From positions 62,001-126,000 of the forward strand of contig CALCCA010000040.1 of NCBI GenBank assembly GCA_937899725.1: a stretch of DNA of 64,000 bases, given 5' to 3'. The stretch is from an uncultured Halomicronema sp. GTDB lineage: Bacteria; Cyanobacteriota; Cyanobacteriia; Phormidesmidales; Phormidesmidaceae. Under the pieces are notes generated by a model. The model saw nothing but the letters and a program-made list of their open reading frames with translations, searched no databases and was not told the origin of the DNA. Within the stretch, counting starts at the first letter, position 1. Every line of letters starts with the position of its first letter. A program made the position numbers and the translations under genes. Below, piece by piece: positions 37,502-46,345 of this stretch.

Positions 37502-37954
37502 TCACGTCTGCGGTTTTAACCACAGGGCATAGTGATGAAATTCCGTATTCTGCTGATAGCCCAATGATTCATACAGGGCCTGAGCGGCCGTGTTCTCAGC
37601 CTGAGTAGCGAGCACCAGTCTAATGGCACCGGTCGACTGGGCAAAGGTCGCCGCCGCCTGCAGCAGTTGTCGAGCCCAGCCCTGGCGACGATCGCTCGCC
37701 GCGACATACAAATCATTCAAAATCCAGATGCGCTGCAGGCTGACGGACGAAAAGCTGGGATAAAGCTGCGTAAACCCCACGACCTGTGCCGCCGCGATCG
37801 CGGCGAAAATCACCGAATCCTGCTGTTGCAGGCGCGCGCGCAGAAAATCAGCGGCGGCAGCGCGATCGGTCGGCTGACCGTAGAACACCCGATAGTCATC
37901 AAACAATCGAGCCACGGCGTCTAACTGGTCTAACTGAGCGCGAATAATGGCCAT
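37502..37954 (-). CDS. GNAT-family N-acetyltransferase
   Basis: A 150-residue acetyltransferase with the acetyl-CoA motif A in RRQGWARQLLQAAATFA (about 93-109), a preceding beta-strand (IWILNDLYVA) and the late motif AQALYESLGYQ typical of GNAT enzymes. The acceptor is unknown. Lies just downstream of trmH on the same strand, with a 65-base gap, so they may be co-transcribed. Confidence 0.85.
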   Translation of the reverse strand: MAIIRAQLDQLDAVARLFDDYRVFYGQPTDRAAAADFLRARLQQQDSVIFAAIAAAQVVGFTQLYPSFSSVSLQRIWILNDLYVAASDRRQGWARQLLQAAATFAQSTGAIRLVLATQAENTAAQALYESLGYQQNTEFHHYALWLKPQT

Positions 37955-38019
37955 GATGGGGGGGGCTGTAAAGGGAAATCGACAAGTAAAGAAGGGAAGA
38001 GTCTCATCAACCGCCTGGG

Positions 38020-38724
38020 CTAATACGCATCGGCTGCGGGCTCACGCGGTTGAGATAAAAAATAATTTTCTAAGGCTTGACCATGCTGCGCCGACTGTCG
38101 GAGCCACTGTAATCGCAGGTCAAGCCGGTCGCGATCGCTGAGCTGCCAATTATCCCCCTGTTCCCGCAGGCGTCGCGTCAGCGTGTACAGGCAGAGCGCC
38201 GCGCTGACCGAGACATTGAGACTTTCGACAAACCCCACCATCGGAACTTTGAGCTGTCGGCCCGCCAGCTGCAACGCCTGATCCGACAGACCATAGCATT
38301 CACTGCCAAAGCAAATCGCCAGTTTTTGATCTAGGGGCAGCGTTTCTGGGGTGTACGCGTCATCGTGAGGGGTCGTGGCCACCAGCAAATAGCCCTGCGA
38401 TCGCAACTGGTGCAAACAGTGCGCCGTATTGTTCTCATGGGGTTCGCGATGCTGGTGTAGCGTGATCCACTTTTTGGCTCCAGAGGCGGCGCCTCGGCGC
38501 GTCTTAAAAGTGTTGAAATTTTCGACCACATGCACATCTTGCAGGCCTAGGCTCTCACAAGTCCGCAGTAGCGCACTGGCATTGTGGGGGTCGTGAAAGT
38601 CTTCAGCCACGACCGTAATTTGGCGAGTGCGGTGAGCCAACACAGCATCCATTTTGGCTCGCCGCTCAGGAGTTACAAATCTTTCCAAATAAGCCATGAC
38701 GGCTTCTGGTGAGTCTGGGTGCAT
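38020..38724 (-). CDS. trmH: tRNA (guanosine-2'-O-)-methyltransferase
   Basis: SPOUT methyltransferase that methylates the ribose of G18 in tRNA. The product matches TrmH: YLERFVTPERRAKMDAVLAHRTR at the N-terminus, VVAEDFHDPHNASALLRTCESLGL (motif 1), AICFGSECYGLSDQAL (motif 2) and VGFVESLNVSVSAALCLY (motif 3, knot). I used ATG 38724; TTG at 38745 and ATG at 38697 are alternatives, the latter giving the plain MAYLERF start. The family call is firm. Confidence 0.92.
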   Translation of the reverse strand: MHPDSPEAVMAYLERFVTPERRAKMDAVLAHRTRQITVVAEDFHDPHNASALLRTCESLGLQDVHVVENFNTFKTRRGAASGAKKWITLHQHREPHENNTAHCLHQLRSQGYLLVATTPHDDAYTPETLPLDQKLAICFGSECYGLSDQALQLAGRQLKVPMVGFVESLNVSVSAALCLYTLTRRLREQGDNWQLSDRDRLDLRLQWLRQSAQHGQALENYFLSQPREPAADAY

Positions 38725-38971
38725 CGGTTTACCCACAAACGGCAACAGGGTTTCGTCGCCGAGATAGCAGATTAAGCCTGACTATCAGGGCAGTTGGGCT
38801 GACCGGTCAAAGGCGCTTGCAGCTGATTCCAGCGCCGCGCTAGGGGCCGCTAACAGGCGGCGCTTGTGACCAGAGGATAATCGGCTGCGAAGTATGCCCG
38901 GAGCCCGATGGCGACGTTTGAGTCGTTAGGTTATCCTATTAGCACTCTACTTATATAGCTACTGAGTTTTT

Positions 38972-38987
38972 GGAGGCAATCGCTATC
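38972..38987 (+). promoter_or_regulatory. Ribosome site that decides the infC start
   Basis: GGAGG at 38972-38976 lies 8 bases before ATC (38985-38987). An earlier ATC at 38979 is only 2 bases away and a TTG at 38970 precedes it, so the later ATC is the best start. Confidence 0.6.
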
Positions 38988-39506
38988 GTTAGAAGAAGAC
39001 TAGACAATCGCCGCGTTCGCCCAGAGCAACCTAACATCAATCGCAATATCAGAGCCCAACAGGTATTGCTGATCGACCACGAGAATGAAAATCGTGGCGT
39101 AACTGACACTCGCGATGCCATCAGCCTGGCAGAAGAAGTTGGTCTTGACTTGGTGGTGGTTTCTGAAGGCAAAGAGACGCCTGTCGCAAAGATTCTTGAC
39201 TACGGTAAGCACCAGTATCAGCAGAAAAAGCGGCAGAAACAGAGCGCCAAGCCGACGATGAAAGAGGTCAAGCTCCGCCCTAATGTCGACGATTCAGACT
39301 ACGGCATTCGGATTGAGCGCGCCACCGAATGGCTCGACAAGGGCAACCACGTAAAATTTCAGATTCGGTTGCGGGGGCGTGAGCACCAGCATCGCGATCG
39401 CGCCCGTGAGCTGCTCGAACGCATCGTTCAAGATTTAGACAAAGTTGGCAAGGTGCAATCCTTCGACACCAAGTCTCTCATCGTGCAGCTGGTGCCTGAA
39501 TCTTAA
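38985..39506 (+). CDS. infC: Translation initiation factor IF-3, probable AUC start codon
   Basis: IF-3 binds the 30S subunit and checks start-codon pairing. The product has the N-terminal domain (NINRNIRAQQVLLIDHENENRGV...DLVVVSEGKETPVAKILDYGKHQY) and the C-terminal domain (KEVKLRPNVDDSDYGIRIERATEWL...VKFQIRLRGREHQH). No in-frame ATG or GTG precedes this. An optimal ribosome site GGAGG (38972-38976) sits 8 bases before ATC at 38985 (ATC GTT AGA AGA), giving 173 residues. A TTG at 38970 overlaps the ribosome site and is unlikely. IF-3 genes in many bacteria use AUU, AUC or AUA to allow autoregulation, so AUC fits. Confidence 0.9.
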   Translation: MVRRRLDNRRVRPEQPNINRNIRAQQVLLIDHENENRGVTDTRDAISLAEEVGLDLVVVSEGKETPVAKILDYGKHQYQQKKRQKQSAKPTMKEVKLRPNVDDSDYGIRIERATEWLDKGNHVKFQIRLRGREHQHRDRARELLERIVQDLDKVGKVQSFDTKSLIVQLVPES

Positions 39507-39529
39507 ACAGCTTCCTAACGTCATGCTTT

Positions 39530-39567
39530 AGAGGGATGTCGGCGATCGCCGACATCCCTCTGTTTTT
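39530..39567 (+). terminator. Rho-independent terminator with HIP1 at its tip
   Basis: A perfect 32-base palindrome (AGAGGGATGTCGGCGA and its complement, 39530-39561), centred on GGCGATCGCC, followed by GTTTTT. It ends infC, 23 bases after the stop codon. Confidence 0.85.
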
Positions 39568-39704
39568 GGGAAAGAACATCACCAAAAGTTACACTTCTCC
39601 CTCGAAACATGAACAAACACTTCGTACCGCTGAAAAGTGTGGGCTAGATGCAGTAACCTGAATTCAGGTTGAAATCTAAAGCAAACCTTAAGAGAGTAGA
39701 GCGC

Positions 39705-39911
39705 ATGAATCCTCATCTGCTACGCCAGCTGTGGGCTTTAATCGAAAGCTCTCAAAGTCATCGGATCTTGAGCCTAGACGACAGCAGCTTGGTACATTGG
39801 CTGACTGACCAAGTCTCAGGCGAACGTTCCCTTGACTCGATTGAGACAGATAGTCTCAACTGCTATATCCGCAGCCGCATTCCCCTGATTAGAGATATCG
39901 CCCAAAGCTAA
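39705..39911 (+). CDS. Small hypothetical protein
   Basis: A 68-residue soluble protein (MNPHLLRQLWALIESSQSHRILSLDDSSLVHWL...). It starts at ATG 39705 after a plausible AGAG ribosome site; the frame is open upstream to 39669 but with no better start. The segment LVHWLTDQV and the end RIPLIRDIAQS look like a small regulatory-type helix bundle, but I do not recognise a family. Confidence 0.55.
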   Translation: MNPHLLRQLWALIESSQSHRILSLDDSSLVHWLTDQVSGERSLDSIETDSLNCYIRSRIPLIRDIAQS

Positions 39912-40503
39912 GGGCTGCGATCGTTTGCATTGCCTCCGGATGGCTTGCCCGCCTCATTTTCGCCCCCGAGTTAATGAAGTGAATGCGGGCTTAGTCATAC
40001 GGGGCTTCAAATGGGTCGGTTACGACGACATCGGGCGGAGCATTACGGCTTCGCTTAGCGAACTACAGCATTGTTCACGGATCGCCCCTAACCCAATATC
40101 TAGTTGACCGCCACCGATGGCCGGTTTGGGCCAGGTTGGCAGCTCAATGCAATTCGAGCGATTAGCGGCCGTAGACTGGCGATCGGCCCGCGATGGAAAA
40201 GTTAACCTCCGCGATCGCCCGTCATCCTCAAGATTGCTGGATGCGCTGTTGAGACCTCATCCGCTGCTGCCTGTCCAGCCCGCTAGCGGCCACGATATTT
40301 TTAGTACAGTCTCTAAAATTACCCACATTCACCGCAGGTCACGCACACAAACCCCAAAACGTGTTCTACGATACAAAAACATTTCGTCATGCATTGGAAT
40401 GTTAAGCGAGATTAGCCTACTTGCTGACGGCAATAGTGTTGCTTTCATTGAAAGTAGCCAAGCCAGGCATGTGTTTGTGATGAGTTAGTAAGGTGTGTGA
40501 ATA
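39912..40503. other. Intergenic region without a supported gene
   Basis: About 590 bases. Two short plus-strand frames (39925 and 40117) lack coding character. The AT-rich part at 40300-40500 is the likely promoter zone of the binding-protein gene. I looked for an NtcA site; TGTTCTACGATACA near 40360 has the wrong spacing. Confidence 0.4.
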
Positions 40504-41586
40504 ATGAAAAAATGGGGCTTTTTGGGACTGGCACTTGCCCTGACCCTAACCGCAGCCTGTGGCGGTGCAACGACTGATACTGCCGCTGAGGGTGGCGATG
40601 GCGCTGATGGCGCTGAAACCACGGCGGCTGATGGCGGTAGTCGGCTAGATGCAGTCATTGCCCGCGGGCAACTGGTCTGCGGTGTTGACGGCGGTATTCC
40701 TGGATTTAGTTTTGTTGATGAAGGCGGTACTTATTCGGGTCTAGACGTCGATGTTTGTCGCGCCGTGGCGGCAGCCCTATTCGATGATCCGGATGCCGTT
40801 GAGTATCGTCGTCTCGACTCGACCGAGCGATTTACCGCTCTGTCTGGCGGTGAGGTTGACATGCTCTCTCGCAACACCACCTGGACGGTGAGCCGTGATA
40901 CTCAGGTAGGTATGGAGTTTGCTCCCACGACCTTCTATGACGGTCAGGGCATGATGGTGCGTACTGATGCCGGCATTGCTACCTTAGAAGATTTTGGCGG
41001 CAAAGCGGTTTGTGTTGAAACCGGCACCACAACTGAGCTGAACTTGACCGACCAAATGCGGAAGCTAGGCGTCGAGTTTGAGCCGGTGGTGTTTCAGGAT
41101 GCAGACGCGGCCTATGCAGCCTATGACGAAGGTCGATGCGAAGGCATGACCTCAGACAAGTCACAGCTCATTGCCCGTCGGAGCACTTTGCCTAGCCCCG
41201 ATGACCATACGCTGTTAGAAGTCACGATGTCTAAAGAGCCCCTAGGGCCGTTGACTGTGAACAACGACTCGGCCTGGTTTGACGTGGTGAAATGGGTGAC
41301 CTACGGCCTCTTCCAAGCTGAAGAGTTCGGCATTACTTCGGCCAATATTGGTGATTTTGCCGGTAGTGATGATCCCAACATTGCTCGCTTCCTCGGTGAA
41401 GAGGGCACGCTCGGCGACGACATGGGGATTTCGAACGACTTTATGGCTCGGGTCGTTACCCACGTGGGTAACTATGGCGAAATCTATGAGAGCAACCTGG
41501 GGCAAGACTCCCAGTTTGGCCTTGAGCGCGGTCAAAATGCGCTCTGGACTGAAGGTGGCTTGATGTACTCGCCCCCCTTCCGTTAA
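40504..41586 (+). CDS. Amino-acid ABC transporter periplasmic binding lipoprotein
   Basis: A 360-residue lipoprotein: signal peptide with lipobox LTAAC (Cys at about 19), an acidic Gly/Ala/Asp-rich tether (20-45) and a type-3 solute-binding fold that begins RLDAVIARGQLVCGVDGGIPGFSFVD and has the GLDVDVCRAVAAALF run of polar amino-acid binders (AapJ/BztA class; NatF of Anabaena is the nearest named cyanobacterial type). It delivers neutral or acidic amino acids to a permease, but no permease or ATPase is in the neighbourhood, so it is encoded apart from its partners. Confidence 0.9.
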   Translation: MKKWGFLGLALALTLTAACGGATTDTAAEGGDGADGAETTAADGGSRLDAVIARGQLVCGVDGGIPGFSFVDEGGTYSGLDVDVCRAVAAALFDDPDAVEYRRLDSTERFTALSGGEVDMLSRNTTWTVSRDTQVGMEFAPTTFYDGQGMMVRTDAGIATLEDFGGKAVCVETGTTTELNLTDQMRKLGVEFEPVVFQDADAAYAAYDEGRCEGMTSDKSQLIARRSTLPSPDDHTLLEVTMSKEPLGPLTVNNDSAWFDVVKWVTYGLFQAEEFGITSANIGDFAGSDDPNIARFLGEEGTLGDDMGISNDFMARVVTHVGNYGEIYESNLGQDSQFGLERGQNALWTEGGLMYSPPFR

Positions 41587-41648
41587 TGCTTTAGCGGTCG
41601 TCCGCTAGCTTCTAAGAGATTCGTCTCTCAGCGTGAAGCACGCTGCTT

Positions 41649-41687
41649 TACCCAGGTCTGCCAAACATTGCAGACCTGGGTATTTTG
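41649..41687 (+). terminator. Rho-independent terminator
   Basis: A 13-base perfect stem (TACCCAGGTCTGC at 41649-41661 with its complement at 41670-41682) and an 8-base loop, followed by TTTTG. It ends the amino-acid binding protein transcript. Confidence 0.8.
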
Positions 41688-42002
41688 TGGCTTAAAGATT
41701 CCAGCTTGCACCGGGCCGCGATCGCAACGCTCAGCACTCGAACACCTGAGGCCATCTGGGCAGCGCCGAAGAGTCCTGAGGCGAAGATTGACAGGCTTTA
41801 TTTCAGAACATTGGTCGGGGGACTGCCAGCCGTCAGCTCGGGAACAGAGGCGGCAAAACCTATCACCAATCGCAGTTCAATCAAGCCCTGCCAGATTGCG
41901 GCAATCTTGAGTCCTAATTGGGCGTTCCGACCGCCATAGGCTGTAGGGTCTGGCCTGGCTCGAAGGGTATTCTGCCATCCACCTTGACCGCTAACTTCAA
42001 GC

Positions 42003-42046
42003 TAAAAAAATCCCCCAAGCTGACGCATAGAAGTCAGATGGAGGAT
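42003..42046 (-). terminator. Rho-independent terminator of psaI
   Basis: On the minus strand, CCTCCATCTGAC pairs with GTCAGCTTGGGG around an 8-base loop (one internal mismatch), directly followed by a run of seven T. It lies about 40 bases past the psaI stop. Confidence 0.65.
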
Positions 42047-42086
42047 CGTTTGGTGTAGCCAAAGATTAGGGTTTGAGTCGCTTTAT

Positions 42087-42203
42087 TTAGACATCGGGCA
42101 GTTCGTCGCGCTCGATGTAAAGAAACAAAAATGCCATCGCAGCGGCGGGAAAAACGATGCCGACTAGAGGCACCAAAATGGAAGGAAGAAAAGAAGCTGC
42201 CAT
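42087..42203 (-). CDS. psaI: Photosystem I subunit VIII
   Basis: A 38-residue thylakoid membrane peptide: [20 protein letters not shown] then [18 protein letters not shown]. The N-terminus, the single membrane helix and the FLYIE-x-(D/E)E end match PsaI, which sits at the trimer-forming domain of photosystem I next to PsaL and PsaM. A ribosome site (AGGA) lies 8 bases before the ATG at 42203. psaI is often next to psaL in cyanobacteria; no psaL is in this window, so it is a single gene with its own terminator. Confidence 0.95.
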   Translation of the reverse strand: MAASFLPSILVPLVGIVFPAAAMAFLFLYIERDELPDV

Positions 42204-42574
42204 ATAAATATTCCTATCACTCAAAACAGTGCGAGAAGCCTGATAGCACTGAGCCAGCACTCAACGACCTCACCGATTAGCCTACTGTGAAACGGTCAGA
42301 CATACTGCTATTTCTCAACGTCGTCATGGCATTTCTTAACGTTTTGAAAACTTCAGCAAGACATCGCGCTGGCCCTGCTGCTTGGGGCACCTAAGAGCAC
42401 TCTGATCCTATGCGTGTCTGCAAAGTAGCTCTGCCGTCTTGTCCTCACTGGACTGGTGACTGTGACCACAGCCTCGCTCGCGGCATTGTCGCCCCAGTGA
42501 CATCATCCCCCCTCTCACCAGCTACCGGCTGGGGGCAAGCTTAGCCGACCTCGGCAACCAGCCAGAGTGTCAGT
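42204..42574. other. Intergenic region upstream of psaI
   Basis: About 370 bases. The psaI promoter should be within 42204-42340; I could not assign unambiguous boxes. No gene or strong hairpin seen. Confidence 0.4.
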
Positions 42575-44680
42575 CTAAATGACGTCATCATCATCGATGG
42601 CCGGCAGGTTGGCCGGGGCGATCGCGCGCACCAGGGTGGTTTTATAGCTCTCTTGCTGGGTCGCCAAATCGATCGCGATCGCTTCAAAGGTTGCTTCAAC
42701 ACTGCCTAAGGGCACCTGTAATTTTAAAAATGCCGTCTGCTCACCAGCGTCTGCCGGGGTCCAGTTCATCAGCCAGCGGGGCCGGTCTACCAGCGTGCGA
42801 CTTTGCATATCGGTGACCCATACCTTGACCGCCAATCGCCGGGGATAGGCCGGTAGGCGGATCGTAATGGGCAGCGGAGCACCGGCCACCAATTCACTTT
42901 GCGGCAAAACTAAAGTGGGGATGGGTACTGTCCCCAAATCTTCCAGGTCGGGGTCTTCGGGGCGCAGCACCTCAACGTAAGAAACTTCGGTCGCGGCTTC
43001 GGCATCGGAGGGGGAGGCAGCGAGTTCCTCCGATTCGTAAACGACCACCTCGTAGTTGGGCGGGCGATTGTTGATCGCGTCACCGCTCTGGGATGGCTCA
43101 CCAGACAGCGATCGGGTAGCGGCCATGGGGGCACTGGGGAGTTCGAGCCCCGCCGCTTCGAGTTGGGCCTTGTGGTCAGCGGCAGCTTTTTGCGCTTCTT
43201 CCGCTAGAGCACTGAGCCGGGTCCAAAAGCGACTTTGATAATCTGGCTGAAATGTTGGCAGCGTCTCTTCGGGGGCAGGCACCGAGGGGGCGACTGGGGG
43301 CGCCGGCTGGGGCCGCCGCGATCGCCCAAAGGCGGGCAGCTCGACCGCCGGGCTAGACGTCGCTGGGGCGGCAGGACTCGGGGCCTCGGGGGCCGCTGGG
43401 GCTGGGGTTGAATCGGCCGCCGGTGGTTCAGGCGTTGCTGGGACTGGGGTCGGGCTGGCGGCTTGGGGGCGATCGCCAGACAGCAGTGGCAAACTGGGTG
43501 CCCCAATAGCTTTCTTATCTAGGGGCCGGTAAATGACCGGGGGCAAGGTCAGCCCGGTTGAGGGCAAATAAACCAGTCGAAACGGGATTTCCCGAGGTGC
43601 CGGGGAGGCAAGGTCAGGTTGGCGATCACCATCGGCGTCTCGACTATCGTCCGTGGGGGTCAGTGAGCCGTCGGTTTCAGTGGCGGGCTCATCGGCGTCA
43701 CTCACCGCGTCGCCGAAGGTGGTTTCTGGCGATCGCTCCGCTTGGTTGGCCACAACCTCCAGCAGCGCATCGAGATTCAGCGTCACCGTAAATCCCTGAA
43801 TAGCTAGGATTTGGGGCGGCTCGGAGGCCAGCCAGAGGCTGAGTTCACCGACCAGCAATCGAGTCGAGAGCTGAGCGGGCAGCTGCAGGGGCATTTCAAA
43901 GCGACTAGGCAAGGTAGCCATCGATTGGGCCTGCGTGGCTTGATGCACCACAGCGCCGGTCTCGGGATTGCGCATCTGCACCCACAGAGTGCCTGCACTG
44001 GCCAATCCTTCAACCTGAGAGAACGTGGTGATCTGGCCCTGCAAGATGAGGTCAGTCTGGGCATGGGCAACTAGCGCCTGATGCTGCAGCTGCAGGCGCA
44101 GCGGCAAATCTTCTAAAGGGGGCGTCGTTTCAGCCAGTTTTGTCGCTGCCGTCACGGCAGCATTGACGACGGGGGCAGAGGTTGAGAGGGTGTCCTCAGC
44201 TGACTGTGCGGTTGAGGGAGCAGAGCGTTCACCAGCGCTGGCAGAGGTCTCTGCCGGAGTCTTCGCGGCTAGCTGTTCCGCCAGGGTCGCTTCATCCAGC
44301 TCAATATCCCAATATTCCACCCCAGATTCGATGGCCAGCACCTGTAGCTGTACACCATATTCGCGGGGCTGGTCTGAGGCGGTGTCAGTCGGCAGATCGG
44401 CAGTGCAGTGAATAGTCCAGCGCCCCGGCGAGAGATGCGTAAAGGGCATCACCACCATGAGTCCGCTGGGATTCGTCTGGCCGACCCGTTGGCGAGTTTT
44501 GGGTTGCGGCGGCAGTTGCGCGGTCAACAGCTGGCTTAATCGAATCGTGATCGGCGTATCGCAATAGCTGGTGTGAGCGATAACGCGGTATCGCCCTTCA
44601 GAGATCTCAACGTGGGCAGTCTCCAGCGGCAGCCAGTCGTGATCGCCCTCTTTTTGTAGCAAAAACTCCCAATACGCCAT
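42575..44680 (-). CDS. Large Pro/Ala-rich protein of unknown function
   Basis: A 701-residue protein without signal peptide or membrane helix. The N-terminus (MAYWEFLLQKEGDHDWLPLE, 1-140) and a middle part (about 190-300, LPLRLQLQHQALVAHAQTDLILQG) look like beta-sandwich domains. A long Pro/Ala/Glu/Thr low-complexity stretch (about 330-560) follows, then a C-terminal beta domain (LVLPQSELVAGAPLPITIRLPAYPRRLAVKVWVTD). I do not recognise a named family; the arrangement suggests a conserved cyanobacterial protein with a disordered linker. ATG at 44680 is chosen over TTG at 44686. Confidence 0.7.
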   Translation of the reverse strand: MAYWEFLLQKEGDHDWLPLETAHVEISEGRYRVIAHTSYCDTPITIRLSQLLTAQLPPQPKTRQRVGQTNPSGLMVVMPFTHLSPGRWTIHCTADLPTDTASDQPREYGVQLQVLAIESGVEYWDIELDEATLAEQLAAKTPAETSASAGERSAPSTAQSAEDTLSTSAPVVNAAVTAATKLAETTPPLEDLPLRLQLQHQALVAHAQTDLILQGQITTFSQVEGLASAGTLWVQMRNPETGAVVHQATQAQSMATLPSRFEMPLQLPAQLSTRLLVGELSLWLASEPPQILAIQGFTVTLNLDALLEVVANQAERSPETTFGDAVSDADEPATETDGSLTPTDDSRDADGDRQPDLASPAPREIPFRLVYLPSTGLTLPPVIYRPLDKKAIGAPSLPLLSGDRPQAASPTPVPATPEPPAADSTPAPAAPEAPSPAAPATSSPAVELPAFGRSRRPQPAPPVAPSVPAPEETLPTFQPDYQSRFWTRLSALAEEAQKAAADHKAQLEAAGLELPSAPMAATRSLSGEPSQSGDAINNRPPNYEVVVYESEELAASPSDAEAATEVSYVEVLRPEDPDLEDLGTVPIPTLVLPQSELVAGAPLPITIRLPAYPRRLAVKVWVTDMQSRTLVDRPRWLMNWTPADAGEQTAFLKLQVPLGSVEATFEAIAIDLATQQESYKTTLVRAIAPANLPAIDDDDVI

Positions 44681-44956
44681 AGCCAACCCTGCGCCAGCAA
44701 GTCCAAGGTTTCAGCAGTATAGCGGTCATCCTAGCGACTTACAGAAATTCCAGCAAATGTTTGTCTTTTATTCAGAGCTGCCATCCGCTAGCAGCTCAAT
44801 ATCGGTCCGGCAACGGTTTCAGCCCCTAACTTTTGTTGTCAAGGATTGTCGAGTAGATGCGATCACACTCGTCCCACGAGATTTAGTGATTGACGGCGGA
44901 CGCGTCCTCGCTGCTTTACCCTCAGGCTGCGGCTCAGGAGCCGGCCTCCCTGATTG

Positions 44957-46243
44957 TCAAGACGCTTGGCGAACCGCTGCGATCTTGTGCTTCAGCTCAG
45001 CGGCAGCGGCACCGAGAGAGGCTTGACTCAGCGCCACCTGTTCGCCCGAGCCCAACCACTTGAGTTGCATGATGCCCTGCTCGGCTTCGGCTTCGCCCAC
45101 AATCACGCACAATACCGCTCTACTGCGATCGGCGCGCTTAAACTGCTTGCCAAAGGCAGAACCGCTGAGATCCATCTCAACGGCTAACCCCACCTGCCGT
45201 AGCGTTTGGGCAATATTCAACGCTTTGCCCTCAGCGGCCTCGCCCCGAGAAACCACGTAAACATCCATCGCGGTGGACGGCTCAACATTGAGTTGTTTGA
45301 GCAACAGCGTCAGCCGCTCTAACCCAATCGCCCACCCGATCGCAGGTGTACTCGGGCCGCCGAGCTGAGCCATCAAGCCGTCGTAGCGACCGCCCCCACA
45401 AACAGTTGCCTGAGCGCCCAAATCCGCCGACTGAATCTCAAACGCAGTGTGGGTGTAGTAATCGAGCCCGCGCACTAGGCGGGGATTGAGCTGATAGGCA
45501 ATGCCTAAATCGGTCAGCCCCTGCTGCACGCGGTCAAAGTGGCGCTGCGAGTCAGCCGCCAGGTAGTCCAACAGGTTGGGCGCAGTTTGAACGATCGCCT
45601 GGGTGCGTTCATTTTTGCTATCCAAAATGCGAAGGGGATTGGTGTCTAGCCGACTTTGGGAGTCGCTGTCTAAATCGGCTTTGTGGGGAGTCAAAAAATC
45701 GACTAGGGCATCGCGATAGCGTTGGCGATCGTCGCCATTGCCAACGGAATTGAGATCCATCGTGAGAGATTTCAACCCCAGCGTTTGCAGCAGCGTGGTG
45801 GCGATCGCAATCACTTCGACATCGGCGCGAGGATCAGCACTCCCGACCAGTTCTACATCCAACTGGTGAAACTGGCGCTGCCGACCGGCTTGCGGCCGCT
45901 CATAGCGAAAGGCTGGCCCTACATGCCACAACCGCAGCACGCTGCCCTGCGACATCAGAGAATGCTCGTTAACCGCTCGGGCTAAACCCGCCGTAATTTC
46001 TGGCCGCAGGGTGATCGAGCGCCCCCCGCGATCTTCAAAGGTATACATTTCTTTGCCGACGACGTCGGTCGCCTCGCCAATGCCCCGCTCAAACAGGCCG
46101 GTCTGTTCCAACAGAGGGGGGCGAATTTCGCGATAGGCGGCGCGGTAGAGCAGCTCCCGAGCTGTGGCCTCAACCCACTGCCACAGCGGCGTCTCGTCGG
46201 GCAAAATATCGCGCGTGCCGCGCAAAGCCTGCATGGGTGTCAT
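44957..46243 (-). CDS. hisS: Histidyl-tRNA synthetase
   Basis: Charges tRNA-His. The 428-residue class II synthetase shows the N-terminal LRGTRDILPDE, motif 2 (LRLWHVGPAFRYERPQAGRQRQFHQLDVE), the HisRS-A/B motifs (LVRGLDYYTHTAFE and CGGGRYDGL), motif 3 (AIGWAIGLERL) and a C-terminal anticodon-binding domain (MDVYVVSRG...). Length is normal. Start ATG at 46243 (an in-frame ATG at 46234 would also serve). Its immediate neighbours are unrelated. Confidence 0.96.
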   Translation of the reverse strand: MTPMQALRGTRDILPDETPLWQWVEATARELLYRAAYREIRPPLLEQTGLFERGIGEATDVVGKEMYTFEDRGGRSITLRPEITAGLARAVNEHSLMSQGSVLRLWHVGPAFRYERPQAGRQRQFHQLDVELVGSADPRADVEVIAIATTLLQTLGLKSLTMDLNSVGNGDDRQRYRDALVDFLTPHKADLDSDSQSRLDTNPLRILDSKNERTQAIVQTAPNLLDYLAADSQRHFDRVQQGLTDLGIAYQLNPRLVRGLDYYTHTAFEIQSADLGAQATVCGGGRYDGLMAQLGGPSTPAIGWAIGLERLTLLLKQLNVEPSTAMDVYVVSRGEAAEGKALNIAQTLRQVGLAVEMDLSGSAFGKQFKRADRSRAVLCVIVGEAEAEQGIMQLKWLGSGEQVALSQASLGAAAAELKHKIAAVRQAS

Positions 46244-46345
46244 AACGTCATCATCTCTTGCAAAATCGGGGCGGGCGATCGCGCCAGCAGATTTACTATG
46301 CGGCCCTAATCACCCCTGAATCACTGAATAGAACGTGGTGATCGC

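Larger units (their letters stand above)
41587..42086. other. Convergent intergenic region
   Basis: About 500 bases between the binding-protein gene and psaI, holding a terminator for each. Short plus-strand frames at 41668-41939 are not supported. Small hairpins (GAGATTCGTCTCTC, GCGTGAAGCACGC) precede the main terminator. Confidence 0.5.

Noticed and set aside
40355-40375. Possible NtcA site upstream of the amino-acid binding gene
   Set aside because: TGTTCTACGATACA has only 8 bases between TGT and ACA; the NtcA palindrome needs 10.
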